From: Dongia rigui
GTDB lineage: Bacteria; Pseudomonadota; Alphaproteobacteria; Dongiales; Dongiaceae
Assembly: GCF_034044635.1 (NCBI RefSeq)
Contig: NZ_JAXCLX010000002.1
Location: 744,001 to 808,000 of the forward strand
Length of the DNA: 64,000 nucleotides
Reading direction: 5' to 3'
Of the stretch, positions 9,182-20,746 are shown piece by piece. The position numbers and the translations under genes are program-made. Position 1 is the stretch's first letter, and each line of letters begins with the position of its first letter. The notes under the pieces were generated by a model, which did no database searches, was not told the origin of the DNA, and saw only the letters and a program-made list of their open reading frames with translations.

Positions 9182-9703
9182 ATGCAACTTACCAAAGACC
9201 GCAGCCGGCAACTGGCGGCGGTGATGTTTGCAGCACTCATGCTGCAGGCCTGCGATACGACGAACGACACGCAGACGGCTGCCAAGGTCGACAAGCCGGC
9301 CACGGGGATTGGCGATCCCAACAGCCCGATTGTCGATGGCCAACTGACAGCCGAGCAGGAATGGGAGACGAAGGTCGGCAACACGGTTGAGTTCGCAACG
9401 GATGCCTATGACCTCTCCCCGAAAGCGCAGACGACACTCCAGCGCCAGGCGCAATGGTTGCTGCAATACCCGGCCCGCACGGCCGTGGTCGAGGGCCATG
9501 CCGACGAGCGGGGCACTCGGGAATACAATCTCGCACTGGGCGAGCGGCGGGCGCAGTCAGCACAAGCCTATCTGATCGCCCTCGGCGTCGATGCCAGCCG
9601 CCTGCAGACCACGTCTTTCGGCAAGGAACAGCCGCTCTGTGCCGAGGCCAGCGATGATTGCTGGCAGCGGAACCGCCGCGCCGTGACAGCGTTGAATCCC
9701 TGA
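9182..9703 (+). CDS. Second Pal-like OmpA-domain lipoprotein (tandem paralogue)
   Basis: This second Pal has 173 residues. It has a lipoprotein signal (QLAAVMFAALMLQAC, lipid on C24), a linker different from that of Pal, and the same OmpA-C fold. The peptidoglycan-binding block GHADERGTREYNLALGERRA is identical to that of Pal, and the PLC...CW cysteine pair is kept. Elsewhere the two differ at many positions (VEFATDAYDLSPKAQ against VYFDLDSYSLSSDAQ). AGAGGGGA lies about 7 bases before the ATG. It sits behind a terminator, so its expression may be lower than, or separate from, pal. The role is inferred from the fold and context. Confidence 0.9.
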   Translation: MQLTKDRSRQLAAVMFAALMLQACDTTNDTQTAAKVDKPATGIGDPNSPIVDGQLTAEQEWETKVGNTVEFATDAYDLSPKAQTTLQRQAQWLLQYPARTAVVEGHADERGTREYNLALGERRAQSAQAYLIALGVDASRLQTTSFGKEQPLCAEASDDCWQRNRRAVTALNP

Positions 9704-9914
9704 TTTCAGGCGGCTTTGTGCCGGAAGTGGCCTGGGTGGGCGGTCAGCAAAACCTTGCCCAGGCTTGCTTTTCACCGAGTCCCTTTGGCATTGTCAGCTC
9801 GCAATTTTGTGACCGCGAGGGGTCCGGCTGCGCCATAATTCCGCCCGGTTCAGTAGTGACCCTGGCGGCTTGAAACGGCGAGGCCTGGGATCTTCCGGCA
9901 GACGAGCGATAAGG

Positions 9915-10895
9915 ATGAGCCGCGTGACTTTTGCACATGGGATGAAGATGGCCGCCCAGGCCGGCGTTCTGGCGGGCCTGCTGATGCTGGCGCCCCTCGG
10001 CGGCGCCAAGGCGGACGAGATCGACGATCTTCGTGCCGAGGTGCAGCAGCTGAAGCAGCAGATGCTTTATCTTGAGAATCAGATGCCCAAGGGCGGCGGC
10101 GCGGTCGCCGGCGGCGGCACTGTCGCCGCGCAAAACGAGGTTCGCTTCCAGCAATATGACCAGCAGATGAGCCAGCTAACCGGCCAGATCGAGCAGCTGG
10201 AGCTGAAGCTCAATGACCTTGCCGACAAGTTCGACCGTATGCAGAAGGATACCGAGTTCCGCCTGGGTGAGCTCGAACGGGGCGGTGCCGGTGGCGCGGC
10301 TGCGACGGCCCCCGTCGCGGATGCAGGTGCCACCGCCGCAACCGGCACGGGCGCCGCGGCGACCGATCCGGGGGCACCGCCGCAACCGGCCCAGCCCGGT
10401 GTCATGGGCACGCTGTCCAACGACCAGATGCAGAACCTGCCCCAGGCGCCAGCGGGTGCCGCCGATCAGGCGGCCTCAGCCGCCGGCGGTTCGGTGGTGT
10501 TGCCCGGCGACACGCCGCAGGAACAGTATGATTATGCGACCGGTCTGGTGCAGCGCGGCGCCTATGCCGAGGCCGAACTGGCTTTGAAGGCCTTCGTCTC
10601 GGAGCACCCGAAGGATCCGCTGGCTGGCAATGCGCAATACTGGCTGGGCGAGACGTATTACGTCCGCAGCGATTTCAAGAATGCCTCGGTGGCCTTTGCG
10701 GAAGGGTATCAGAAATATCCCAAGAGCCAGAAGTCCTCGGACAACCTGCTGAAGCTCGGCATGTCGCTGGGCCAGATCGGGCGCAATAACGACGCCTGCA
10801 CGGCCTTCCGCCAGCTCGACAAGCAGTTCCCGGATGCCTCGCAGGCGATCAAGGACCGGGCCGCGCGTGCCAAGCAGCGCTACAAGTGCAGCTGA
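9915..10895 (+). CDS. cpoB: Cell division coordinator CpoB (YbgF), TPR protein
   Basis: CpoB is a periplasmic protein that links Tol-Pal energy state to peptidoglycan synthesis at the septum. The product (326 residues) has a signal peptide (AAQAGVLAGLLMLAPLGGAKA), a coiled-coil segment (EIDDLRAEVQQLKQQMLYLE and a second one around QMSQLTGQIEQLELKLNDL), an Ala/Pro/Gly-rich linker, then TPR repeats over the last 120 residues (YDYATGLVQRGAYAEAELAL, NAQYWLGETYYVRSDFKNA). ATG 9915 is preferred. ATG 9939 or TTG 9870 are alternatives; no Shine-Dalgarno is decisive. It closes the Tol-Pal cluster. Confidence 0.92.
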   Translation: MSRVTFAHGMKMAAQAGVLAGLLMLAPLGGAKADEIDDLRAEVQQLKQQMLYLENQMPKGGGAVAGGGTVAAQNEVRFQQYDQQMSQLTGQIEQLELKLNDLADKFDRMQKDTEFRLGELERGGAGGAAATAPVADAGATAATGTGAAATDPGAPPQPAQPGVMGTLSNDQMQNLPQAPAGAADQAASAAGGSVVLPGDTPQEQYDYATGLVQRGAYAEAELALKAFVSEHPKDPLAGNAQYWLGETYYVRSDFKNASVAFAEGYQKYPKSQKSSDNLLKLGMSLGQIGRNNDACTAFRQLDKQFPDASQAIKDRAARAKQRYKCS

Positions 10896-12210
10896 AGGCC
10901 CAGCGCTTGGGGATAGCTCGCTAGCATCGCTGGGTGACGAGGCCTTTGCCGCCTTGATGGCGGCCTGTGGGCCGTTCGAGCCTTTCCCGCATGTGGCCGT
11001 CGCGGTGTCCGGCGGGGCCGACAGCTTGGCGCTGCTGTTGCTGATGCATCGCTGGACGCGCGCGTTGGGCGGCAAGGTCCGTGCACTGACAGTCGACCAC
11101 GGGCTGCGGGCGGAATCCGCTGCTGAGGCGCAACAAGTTGCCCTCTGGGCAACCGCAGCCGGCATCGATCATCATATTCTGCGGTGGCTGGGAGAAAAGT
11201 CTGGCGCTGGTTTGCAGGCCGCGGCGCGCCAGGCCCGCTATGACCTGATGACGGCGTGGTGCCGGGACGCCGGCGTGCTGCATCTGGCGACGGCACACAG
11301 CCTCGATGATCAGCGCGAAACCGTCGCCATGCGTCAGGCCAGGGGCGGGCCATCACAAATGGGCCTCGCCGGCATGAGCCTGATTTCAACCCGCAGCGGC
11401 GTGCGATTGCTGCGGCCGCTATTGCCCGTTCCGGGGGCTTTGCTGCGGCATCATCTGACAGTGCTGGGCCAAGCGTGGATCGAGGACCCCAGCAACCGGC
11501 TGACACGCTTCGAGCGCATTCGCTGGCGCGAGGGCCGTGAAGGTGCTTTGCCGCAAACGGCAGACATCCGGCATTGGGGCGAACAGCGCGTGGCCGACGA
11601 ACGGGCGATCGCCGACCTCTTTATTCGCTCGGTCGATATTCATGCGGCGGGCCATGTTTGTGTCGACCTCGATCCGTGGAAGGCCGTCCCTGACCGATGG
11701 CGCATTCCCGCCCTGGGGCAGTTGATTCGCCTGGTTGCCGGGGCGGATTACCAGCCCGCCCATGGCGCCCTTGCGCGGGTGGCCGCCGGCTGGCTTGAGG
11801 CCCCGCGCGTCACCAGCCTGGGCGGCGCCCTGATCGGCCATTGGCGCGGGCGCGGCCTGATCTGCCGCGAGGCGGCCGGCGTAAGAGAGAAACTGACGAC
11901 AAGCGGCTTGTGGGATGGGCGATTTGCCGTCGATCTGGCGCCAAACATGACGGTCGGCGCCTTGGGTGAACCGGGCGTGGCAGAAATTGGGCAAAGCGGT
12001 CATTCCCAGCACTGGAATAGGGATATTCCGCCATTGGCCAGGGCCGCGCTGCCAGCGGTGCGGGATGCGACAGGTCGTCTCATGCTGGTGCCGTATCTGG
12101 GTTTCGACCCATATGGGCGAGGAAGCGACACCCATTTCCGCTTTTTGCCCCATAATTCAGCAACATCAAGCGGCTTTACAGTTGCGTATGGGTGGCAGCA
12201 CACTATTTAA
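10867..12210 (+). CDS. tilS: tRNA(Ile)-lysidine synthase TilS
   Basis: TilS attaches lysine to C34 of tRNA-Ile2 (CAU), changing it to read AUA; it is an essential cytoplasmic enzyme. The PP-loop ATP-pyrophosphatase motif VAVSGGADSLALLLL lies near residues 45-60. TVDHGLR, ATAHSLDDQRETV and the RLLRPLLPVPGALLRHHL stretch follow in the family order. The start is uncertain: GTG 10867 (overlapping cpoB by 29 bases) and ATG 10834 are possible. ATG 10957 would remove LGDEAFAALM, which resembles relatives, so I prefer an upstream start. The C-terminal part is poorly conserved. Confidence 0.9.
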   Translation: MPSSATSAAEGPALGDSSLASLGDEAFAALMAACGPFEPFPHVAVAVSGGADSLALLLLMHRWTRALGGKVRALTVDHGLRAESAAEAQQVALWATAAGIDHHILRWLGEKSGAGLQAAARQARYDLMTAWCRDAGVLHLATAHSLDDQRETVAMRQARGGPSQMGLAGMSLISTRSGVRLLRPLLPVPGALLRHHLTVLGQAWIEDPSNRLTRFERIRWREGREGALPQTADIRHWGEQRVADERAIADLFIRSVDIHAAGHVCVDLDPWKAVPDRWRIPALGQLIRLVAGADYQPAHGALARVAAGWLEAPRVTSLGGALIGHWRGRGLICREAAGVREKLTTSGLWDGRFAVDLAPNMTVGALGEPGVAEIGQSGHSQHWNRDIPPLARAALPAVRDATGRLMLVPYLGFDPYGRGSDTHFRFLPHNSATSSGFTVAYGWQHTI

Positions 12211-12313
12211 CTAGAACACAAGTGTCGGGTTACCAGCCGCGGGCAGCGTCCTGATCTCAGGCAGCCACTCCGGTCCCCAAGCCGACCTTAAGACCTTATG
12301 AGGGATGAAGATT

Positions 12314-14236
<1,923 letters not shown>

Positions 14237-14271
14237 GGCCGGATTGCGTTCATGACATGATGGTGTTCCGG

Positions 14272-14294
14272 AGCCCCGCCTGATCGGCGGGGCT
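14272..14294 (+). terminator. GC-rich hairpin after ftsH, possible weak terminator
   Basis: A 9-bp perfect stem AGCCCCGCC/GGCGGGGCT has a 5-base loop. No T run follows, so it may only slow or process transcripts between ftsH and folP. Confidence 0.4.
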
Positions 14295-14315
14295 TCTGGT
14301 ATCTGGGGAGTTGCC

Positions 14316-15350
14316 ATGGTGGGGCGTTATCTCATTCCGACGGGCCTGCTGCAGGGGGCTGCGGCCAAGCGAGCTGTTGCAACCGGCATGGCATCGCCGC
14401 TGGCGGGCGGGCCGGTTGCTTTTGGCAGCGCCGAACTGGCTGAGCGCGCCGCAGATGGTGCCGGCCAAAGGCGCCCCGTCCTTACCAAGGACGTGCCGGC
14501 TGACTTGCTGGCCCCGTTTCTCCCTGCGCCAAAACCTTGGGCGGGTTTCGACCTGTCGCGCGCGTTGGTGATGGGTATCGTTAACGTCACACCGGATAGC
14601 TTCTCGGATGGTGGCGATTATGCCGATGCTGCCGCGGCGATCGCGCGTGGCGTGTCGCTCGCCGAGGCTGGTGCGGACATTCTCGATATCGGCGGTGAAT
14701 CGACCCGGCCAGGCTCGGCGCCCGTCAGCGATAGCGAGGAAATCCGCCGCGTGGTGCCCGTGATCAAGGCGCTTGCCGAGCGGGGCCTTTGCGTTTCGGT
14801 CGATACGCGGCACGCAGCGGTGATGACAGCGGCGGTCGAAGCAGGCGCGCGCATCATCAACGATGTGACGGCCCTGACGGGCGATCCGGCAAGCGAACAG
14901 GTGGCGGCCGCCTCGGGTGCCGCTATTATCCTGATGCACATGCTGGGCGACCCGCAGACCATGCAGGCCAACCCGGTCTATGCCGACGCAACACTGGACC
15001 TTCTCGACTATTTCGCGGCGCGCCTGACACGGCTGGAAGCCCTGGGCGTCGAGCGCGGGCGGATCTCGCTCGATCCCGGCATCGGCTTTGGCAAGAAGGA
15101 TCCGCATAATCTGCTGATCCTCAACGAGCTGGCGGCCTTTCATACCTTCGGCTGCCCGATCACGCTGGGCGTCTCGCGCAAGAGCTTTATCGGCCGGCTA
15201 TCGCGCGGCGAGGCCCCCAAGGATCGCCTGGCCGGATCGGTGGCGATCGCGGCCTGGGGGTTGGCGCAGGGCGTCCAGATCGTCCGGGTGCATGATGTCG
15301 CGGAGACTTTCCAGATGCGCGCCATGGTCGAAGCCCTGCGGCGGGCTTAA
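14316..15350 (+). CDS. folP: Dihydropteroate synthase FolP, with N-terminal extension
   Basis: FolP condenses 4-aminobenzoate with dihydropterin pyrophosphate in folate synthesis and is the sulfonamide target. The TIM-barrel signatures are clear: MGIVNVTPDSFSDGG, DILDIGGESTRPGS, INDVTAL, LDPGIGFGKK, GVSRKSFIG. The barrel begins only near residue 84; the preceding stretch (MVGRYLIPTGLLQGAAAKRA...) makes the protein 344 residues against about 280 for E. coli. GGGAG 5 bases before the ATG supports this long start, so the extension looks genuine. The extension's role is unknown. Confidence 0.95.
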   Translation: MVGRYLIPTGLLQGAAAKRAVATGMASPLAGGPVAFGSAELAERAADGAGQRRPVLTKDVPADLLAPFLPAPKPWAGFDLSRALVMGIVNVTPDSFSDGGDYADAAAAIARGVSLAEAGADILDIGGESTRPGSAPVSDSEEIRRVVPVIKALAERGLCVSVDTRHAAVMTAAVEAGARIINDVTALTGDPASEQVAAASGAAIILMHMLGDPQTMQANPVYADATLDLLDYFAARLTRLEALGVERGRISLDPGIGFGKKDPHNLLILNELAAFHTFGCPITLGVSRKSFIGRLSRGEAPKDRLAGSVAIAAWGLAQGVQIVRVHDVAETFQMRAMVEALRRA

Positions 15351-15423
15351 CGCGCGCGTTTGCGCTCAAGCGTGGAGGGGGTAAAATGCCGGAATCGCTC
15401 GCGATGTTACGATTGGATCACAA

Positions 15424-16785
15424 ATGACCCGCAAAATGTTCGGCACCGATGGGGTGCGTGGTTTGGCCAATGCCGAGCCGATCACCGCCATGACGGCCCT
15501 GCGCCTGGCGCTGGCGGCCGGGTCGCATTTCACGCGCGGCGCGCATCGGCACCGGGTCATCATCGGTAAGGACACGCGGCTGTCCGGCTACATGCTGGAA
15601 ACCGCCTTGACCTCGGGCTTTCTCTCCATGGGCATGGATGTGATGCTGCTGGGGCCGCTGCCTACCCCCGCCGTGGCGATGCTGACCCGCTCAATGCGGG
15701 CCGATCTCGGCGTCATGATCTCTGCATCGCATAATCCTTATGAAGACAACGGCATCAAATTGTTTGGGCCGGATGGCTTCAAGCTGTCCGACGATATCGA
15801 AGCCGAGATCGAAAGCGGGCTGCAGGGGACCGGTTTTGCGCCAGCCCAAGGCCTCGCACCGTCGGCACAGCTCGGGCGCGCCAAGCGTATCGACGATGCG
15901 CCCGGCCGCTATATCGAGTTTGTGAAGTCGAGCTTCCCGAAGGGCCTCAGCCTGGAAGGCCTGCGCGTGGTGGTCGATTGCGCCAATGGTGCGGCCTATA
16001 AGGTGGCACCGACCGTGCTGTGGGAACTCGGGGCTGACGTCGTTGCGATCGCCAATGAACCCAACGGCACCAACATCAACGACAATTGCGGCGCCGTGCA
16101 CACGCAGCGCCTGTGCGACCAGGTCAAAGCCAGCGGCGCCCATCTCGGTATTGCCCTCGACGGCGATGCGGACCGAGTGATCGTGGTCGATGAAACAGGC
16201 ACGGTCATCGATGGTGACCAGTTGATGGCGCTGATCGCAGAGAGTTGGCAGAGCGCCGGCAGGCTTGGCGGCGGCGGCATTGCCGCAACGGTCATGTCGA
16301 ACCTGGGCCTGGAGCGGCACCTGCAGAATCTCGGCCTGAAACTGCACCGCACGGCAGTCGGTGACCGCTACGTCGTTGAGGCAATGCGGCGCCTCAACAT
16401 CAATATCGGCGGCGAGCAATCGGGCCATATCATCCTCAGCGATTTTGCGACCACAGGTGATGGCCTTATCGCGGCCTTGCAGATCCTGGCGGTCCTCATC
16501 CGCGCCGATCGGCCGGCGAGCGAGGCAGGCAGGCCGTTCACGCCGCTACCGCAGCTATTGAAGAACGTCCGCTACCAGCCGGGACAGACGCCGCCACTGG
16601 AGCAAGTCAAGGTGAAGGATGCCATCGCCGCCGGCGAAGCGGCGCTCAATGGCAGCGGGCGCTTGCTGATCCGCAAGTCCGGCACCGAGCCGCTCATCCG
16701 CGTAATGGCCGAGGGCGAAGACAAGGCACTGATTGCGCGCGTGGTCGACGACATCGTCGGTGCCGTCGAAGCGGCCGCACGTTAG
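15424..16785 (+). CDS. glmM: Phosphoglucosamine mutase GlmM
   Basis: GlmM converts glucosamine-6-phosphate to glucosamine-1-phosphate for UDP-GlcNAc, hence peptidoglycan and lipid A. The 453 residues contain FGTDGVRG at the N-terminus, the active phosphoserine loop [15 protein letters not shown] (S102), the metal-binding DGDADR motif, the substrate loop GGEQSGH and the C-terminal phosphate-binding [12 protein letters not shown]. folP-glmM order is common beside ftsH in Proteobacteria. Confidence 0.96.
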   Translation: MTRKMFGTDGVRGLANAEPITAMTALRLALAAGSHFTRGAHRHRVIIGKDTRLSGYMLETALTSGFLSMGMDVMLLGPLPTPAVAMLTRSMRADLGVMISASHNPYEDNGIKLFGPDGFKLSDDIEAEIESGLQGTGFAPAQGLAPSAQLGRAKRIDDAPGRYIEFVKSSFPKGLSLEGLRVVVDCANGAAYKVAPTVLWELGADVVAIANEPNGTNINDNCGAVHTQRLCDQVKASGAHLGIALDGDADRVIVVDETGTVIDGDQLMALIAESWQSAGRLGGGGIAATVMSNLGLERHLQNLGLKLHRTAVGDRYVVEAMRRLNINIGGEQSGHIILSDFATTGDGLIAALQILAVLIRADRPASEAGRPFTPLPQLLKNVRYQPGQTPPLEQVKVKDAIAAGEAALNGSGRLLIRKSGTEPLIRVMAEGEDKALIARVVDDIVGAVEAAAR

Positions 16786-16815
16786 ATACCCAGATATAGA
16801 AGGATAGGGAAAAGC

Positions 16816-17205
16816 ATGTCGAACCGTCTGCTCCACACCATGATTCGCGTCATGGACCTCGACAAGTCGATCGATTTCTATACGCGCCATCTTGGCATGA
16901 AGCTGCTGCGCCGCAAGGATTACCCGTCGGGCGAATTCACGCTGGCCTTCGTCGGCTATGGCGATGAAGATGATAACAGTGTCATCGAGCTCACGCACAA
17001 CTGGGGCCGCAAGGAGCCTTATGAGATCGGCACCGCGTTCGGCCATCTCGCCGTCGGTGTCGAGGACATCTACGGGACCTGCGATAAGCTGGCCAAGGAA
17101 GGCGTCAAAATTCCGCGCCCCGCTGGCCCGATGGCGCATGGCGGCTCGGTCATTGCCTTCGTCGAGGATCCGGACGGGTACAAGATCGAATTGGTCCAGA
17201 AGTAA
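16816..17205 (+). CDS. gloA: Lactoylglutathione lyase (glyoxalase I)
   Basis: GloA isomerises the methylglyoxal-glutathione hemithioacetal to S-lactoylglutathione. The 129-residue protein has the two-module vicinal-oxygen-chelate fold. The four metal ligands can be assigned by alignment to E. coli: H7 (LLHTMIRV), E58 (SVIELTHN), H77 (GHLAVGV) and E125 (YKIELVQK). AAGGATAGGG precedes the ATG. It stands alone between glmM and a terminator. The glutathione link fits the glutathione reductase 10 kb downstream, though not as an operon. Confidence 0.95.
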   Translation: MSNRLLHTMIRVMDLDKSIDFYTRHLGMKLLRRKDYPSGEFTLAFVGYGDEDDNSVIELTHNWGRKEPYEIGTAFGHLAVGVEDIYGTCDKLAKEGVKIPRPAGPMAHGGSVIAFVEDPDGYKIELVQK

Positions 17206-17230
17206 CGGCCCGTTAAGCATATTCAGACGG

Positions 17231-17259
17231 AAAGGCGGCCCATTGGCCGCTTTTCTTTT
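17231..17259 (+). terminator. Rho-independent terminator after gloA
   Basis: Stem 17231-17240 with 17245-17254 (AAAGGCGGCC/GGCCGCTTTT, one G-U pair) has a 4-base loop, followed by TTTTCTTTT. Confidence 0.8.
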
Positions 17260-17354
17260 CTCCGCCCGGCAGCCAGTTTGATCTAGGTCATCTGCGGCTA
17301 GGACAACCCCGGATAGCCTCATTCGCCACCGCACATGGCACGGAAACGAAGCTC

Positions 17355-18953
17355 ATGAAGATTTCAACCCGCTTGTTGCTGCACGGCCTGGCGAACATCG
17401 TCGTCGCCACCGGCCTCATGGCTGTGGTCGTGCTCTATGTCGTCTATCAGGGCAGCATGCGCCAATTGGCCGAGGTGAACGGCGCCGCGCGCCAGCATAT
17501 CGTCAATGTGTTGAGCGACACTACCATGCCGACCGATGCGGACCTCGCCAAGCTGGCGGGCGAGATCGGCGGCGATATATCGGTCTGGCGCGATGGCAAG
17601 TTCCTGGCGACGAGTGTCACCGAGCCCACGGTGCGCGCTGATCTGGAAGCCCTGCTGAACGCCACCGAGACTGCGGCAGAACTGGCGCGCAACCCGGCCT
17701 ATGAAGTCCCACCGACGCTCGATCTGCCGCTGTCGGACATTCACCTCACCTCAGTCTTTCGTAAAGGCAACGACATCGTCGCGCTGTCGCGGGATTCGGA
17801 CGTGTTCCTGGGTACCTTCATTGACCTTCTGGTCGCCTTCTCGATCCTGGGTGTTGGTGGTGCGATCCTGTCCGGCCTGGGGCTCTTCTGGTCGGTACGA
17901 CATTCGCTCCGGCCATTGCTGCTGTTGTCGGACAGCATGACGGCACTGGCCCAGGACCGCTTGCAGGTCGATGTCCCGGCTCGCGACCGCCATGACGAGG
18001 TGGGGCTTATGGCGCGTGCCGTCCAAGTGTTCAAGGAGATGGCCCTGAAGCGCCATCAGATGGAAGCGGAGCAGAACCAGCTGCGCGAACAAGCGAGCAG
18101 CGAGCGGCGCAATGCCATGCTGACCTTGGCCAGCCGGCTGGAAGGCGAAGTGCAACAGGCTGTCGGCGGCTTACGGTCTGCGGCCGGCCAGCTGGGTGAA
18201 ACGGCGGCAACGCTCGATCGATCCGCCCGGGTGGCAGCCAATCAGGCACAAGATGCCACCGAAGCGGTCGTCGAGGCAGAGGCCGGTGCGCAGCAGGTGG
18301 CAGCCTCGGCGGACGAACTCGCCAATGCCATCACGGCGATCACGGAAAATGTCGAGGGTGCCCGCAACCGCGTGCAGAAGACCGTCAGCGTGGCGGACCA
18401 CACCAACAACACCGTTTCGCAATTGCATGTCGCAGCCCAACAGATTGGCGAGATCGTCACGCTCATCAGCGAGATCGCCGGCAGCACCAACCTGTTGGCG
18501 CTCAATGCGACGATCGAGGCGGCGCGCGCCGGGGAAGCCGGCAAGGGTTTCTCGGTCGTGGCGTCCGAGGTCAAAAGCCTTGCCAATCAGACGGCGCGGG
18601 CGACGGAGGATATCACCCGCCAGATCGGCGATATCCGCCGCTCGGCTGAGGAATCGGCACAGGCCATCGGCGCCATCCAGGCAAGCATGCATGAGACGAG
18701 TGCGGCCACCAGCAGCATCACAGAGGCAGTCGAGCGCCAGGAAGCCTCGACCCAAAACATGGCCGGCAGCATCCGGCATATGGTCGACGGCACCAAGCGG
18801 GTCAGCGGCAGCATTACCGATGTTCGCGCCATTGTCGGCGAGACCAGCGGTGTTGCCCGCCAGATGCTCGACATGGCAGCCGACATGGAAAAGAAGGTCC
18901 AGGTGCTGGATGCCGCGGTACGCCAGGTCCTGACCGAGTTGCGCGCTGGGTAA
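17355..18953 (+). CDS. Methyl-accepting chemotaxis protein
   Basis: This is an inner-membrane chemoreceptor of 532 residues. A membrane span near the N-terminus ([20 protein letters not shown]) is followed by a small periplasmic sensor region of about 115 residues and a second span ([21 protein letters not shown]). A HAMP linker and a long helical signalling domain come next. The signalling hairpin tip reads [20 protein letters not shown] followed by [18 protein letters not shown], the kinase-contacting motif. No C-terminal CheR-docking pentapeptide is seen. No other che gene is in the window. The ligand is not predictable. Confidence 0.93.
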   Translation: MKISTRLLLHGLANIVVATGLMAVVVLYVVYQGSMRQLAEVNGAARQHIVNVLSDTTMPTDADLAKLAGEIGGDISVWRDGKFLATSVTEPTVRADLEALLNATETAAELARNPAYEVPPTLDLPLSDIHLTSVFRKGNDIVALSRDSDVFLGTFIDLLVAFSILGVGGAILSGLGLFWSVRHSLRPLLLLSDSMTALAQDRLQVDVPARDRHDEVGLMARAVQVFKEMALKRHQMEAEQNQLREQASSERRNAMLTLASRLEGEVQQAVGGLRSAAGQLGETAATLDRSARVAANQAQDATEAVVEAEAGAQQVAASADELANAITAITENVEGARNRVQKTVSVADHTNNTVSQLHVAAQQIGEIVTLISEIAGSTNLLALNATIEAARAGEAGKGFSVVASEVKSLANQTARATEDITRQIGDIRRSAEESAQAIGAIQASMHETSAATSSITEAVERQEASTQNMAGSIRHMVDGTKRVSGSITDVRAIVGETSGVARQMLDMAADMEKKVQVLDAAVRQVLTELRAG

Positions 18954-19028
18954 GCTGCAAGCGACCTCCGCCCACGGGTGGGACGCCGAGGTGCATCAAG
19001 TGTTGCCGCATTCTTTGGCGGCAAAAGA

Positions 19029-19058
19029 GAAGGGCGGCGCCTCGCGGCGCCGCCCTTC
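19029..19058 (-). terminator. Strong terminator between chemoreceptor and citrate synthase
   Basis: A perfect 13-bp stem (19029-19041 with 19046-19058) has a TCGC loop. On the minus strand it is followed by TCTCTTTTGC, so it should terminate gltA. It may also stop read-through from the plus strand. A smaller 7-bp stem (19003-19009 with 19018-19024) lies beside it. Confidence 0.75.
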
Positions 19059-19081
19059 GATTCTGCGGTATTCTTTCGCGC

Positions 19082-20500
19082 TTACTTGCGCTTGTTCATC
19101 GGCACATAGGGACGCTCGCCATAGCCGGTATAGAGCTGGCGCGGGCGGCCGATGCGCTGGGTGGGGTCTTCGATCATTTCCTTCCACTGTGCGACCCAGC
19201 CGACCGTGCGCGCTACGGCGAACAGCACCGTGAACATCGAGGTCGGGAAGCCGATCGCCTGCAGGATGATGCCCGAATAGAAATCGACGTTCGGATAGAG
19301 CTTGTGGGAAATGAAGTAATCGTCGCTGAGGGCGATCTTTTCCAGTTCCATGGCAAGCTGCAGCAACGGATCGTTGCGCTTGCCCAGCGCATCCAGCACT
19401 TCATGGCAGGACTTGCGCATCACCGAGGCGCGCGGGTCGTAGTTCTTGTAGACGCGGTGGCCGAAGCCCATCAGCCGGGTATTGTCCTGCTTGGACTTCA
19501 CCTTGCCGATATAGTCCTTGATGTTGTCCTTATGCCCGATCTCGGCCAGCATTTTAAGGACGGCTTCGTTGGCGCCGCCATGGGCCGGACCCCAGAGGCA
19601 GGCGATGCCGGCCGCAATGCAGGCAAACGGATTGGCGCCCGATGAACCGGCCATGCGGACGGTCGAGGTCGAGGCGTTCTGCTCGTGATCGGCATGAAGG
19701 ATGAAGATCTTGTCCATTGCCTTGGCGACGACCGGATCGATCTTGTACTCCTCGGCCGGTACCGCAAACGTCATGCGCAGGAAGTTTTCGGCGTAGGAGA
19801 GTTCGTTCTGGGGATAAACGAACGGCTGGCCGACTGAATATTTGTAGGCCATGGCGGCAATCGTCGGCACCTTGGCGATCAGGCGGTGCGAGGCGATCAT
19901 GCGCTGGCGCGGATCATGGATGTCGGTGCTGTCGTGATAGAAGGCGGAGAGGGCGCCGACCACGCCGACCATGACGGCCATCGGATGCGCGTCGCGGCGG
20001 AAGCCGGAGAAAAAGCGCGCGATCTGCTCGTGCAGCATGGTGTGATAGGTGATGTTCTTTTCGAACTCGGCCTTCTGCTTGGCGGTCGGCAATTCCCCTT
20101 CCAGCAGCAGGTAACAGACTTCCATGAAGTCGCTGTTTTCGGCGAGGTCCTCGATCTTGTAGCCGCGATGCGTCAGTACGCCGACATCGCCGTCGATATA
20201 GGTGATCGAAGACTGTGTCGAGCCGGTGGAACCATAGCCAGGATCATAGGTGAAGAGGCCATGCTCGCCGTAGAGCTTGCGGATGTCGACGACATCGGGG
20301 CCGACGGTGCCCTTGACGATCGGCAACTCGAAACTCTTGCCGTTGCGGCTGTCCTTCACCGCGACCGATGCATAGGCCTTGGGTGCGGCCGGCTTGATCC
20401 CGCTGTCGACCGTCTTTGATCGAGCCGCCGGCTTTGCCGACTTGGCGACTTTCTTGGCTTTCGCCGCAACGGTTTTCTTGGAGCTCGATTTGCCAGCCAT
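19082..20500 (-). CDS. gltA: Citrate synthase (type II), with basic N-terminal tail
   Basis: GltA condenses oxaloacetate and acetyl-CoA at the entry of the TCA cycle. The catalytic blocks are [24 protein letters not shown] and [29 protein letters not shown] is also intact, as in E. coli GltA. At 472 residues it is about 45 longer than E. coli. The extra part is an N-terminal tail rich in Lys and Ala ([20 protein letters not shown]), looking like a histone H1-type tail. The ATG follows AGGGAACGAAT, a reasonable ribosome site, so the tail seems to be translated. Confidence 0.96.
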   Translation of the reverse strand: MAGKSSSKKTVAAKAKKVAKSAKPAARSKTVDSGIKPAAPKAYASVAVKDSRNGKSFELPIVKGTVGPDVVDIRKLYGEHGLFTYDPGYGSTGSTQSSITYIDGDVGVLTHRGYKIEDLAENSDFMEVCYLLLEGELPTAKQKAEFEKNITYHTMLHEQIARFFSGFRRDAHPMAVMVGVVGALSAFYHDSTDIHDPRQRMIASHRLIAKVPTIAAMAYKYSVGQPFVYPQNELSYAENFLRMTFAVPAEEYKIDPVVAKAMDKIFILHADHEQNASTSTVRMAGSSGANPFACIAAGIACLWGPAHGGANEAVLKMLAEIGHKDNIKDYIGKVKSKQDNTRLMGFGHRVYKNYDPRASVMRKSCHEVLDALGKRNDPLLQLAMELEKIALSDDYFISHKLYPNVDFYSGIILQAIGFPTSMFTVLFAVARTVGWVAQWKEMIEDPTQRIGRPRQLYTGYGERPYVPMNKRK

Positions 20501-20746
20501 ATTCGTTCCCTTCGTCCTATACAGGGGCCGCCCGGCGCGGAACGCGTCGGTGGAATGCCGCAGGTGTTGCTGCAGATGCTAATGCAGATAAGGTTAACGG
20601 ATGGTGACGCATCTGTCATCTGGTGTGAAATTGTTGGCCGTCTTTTTTGAAGCACCGGCTTCCCCTTGATCCGAATAGGAAAACCCGCACACCCCGGGGA
20701 GGGGGACGGGCTTTCCAACCCGGCCAAAAGTGACGAAACTGGGCTC

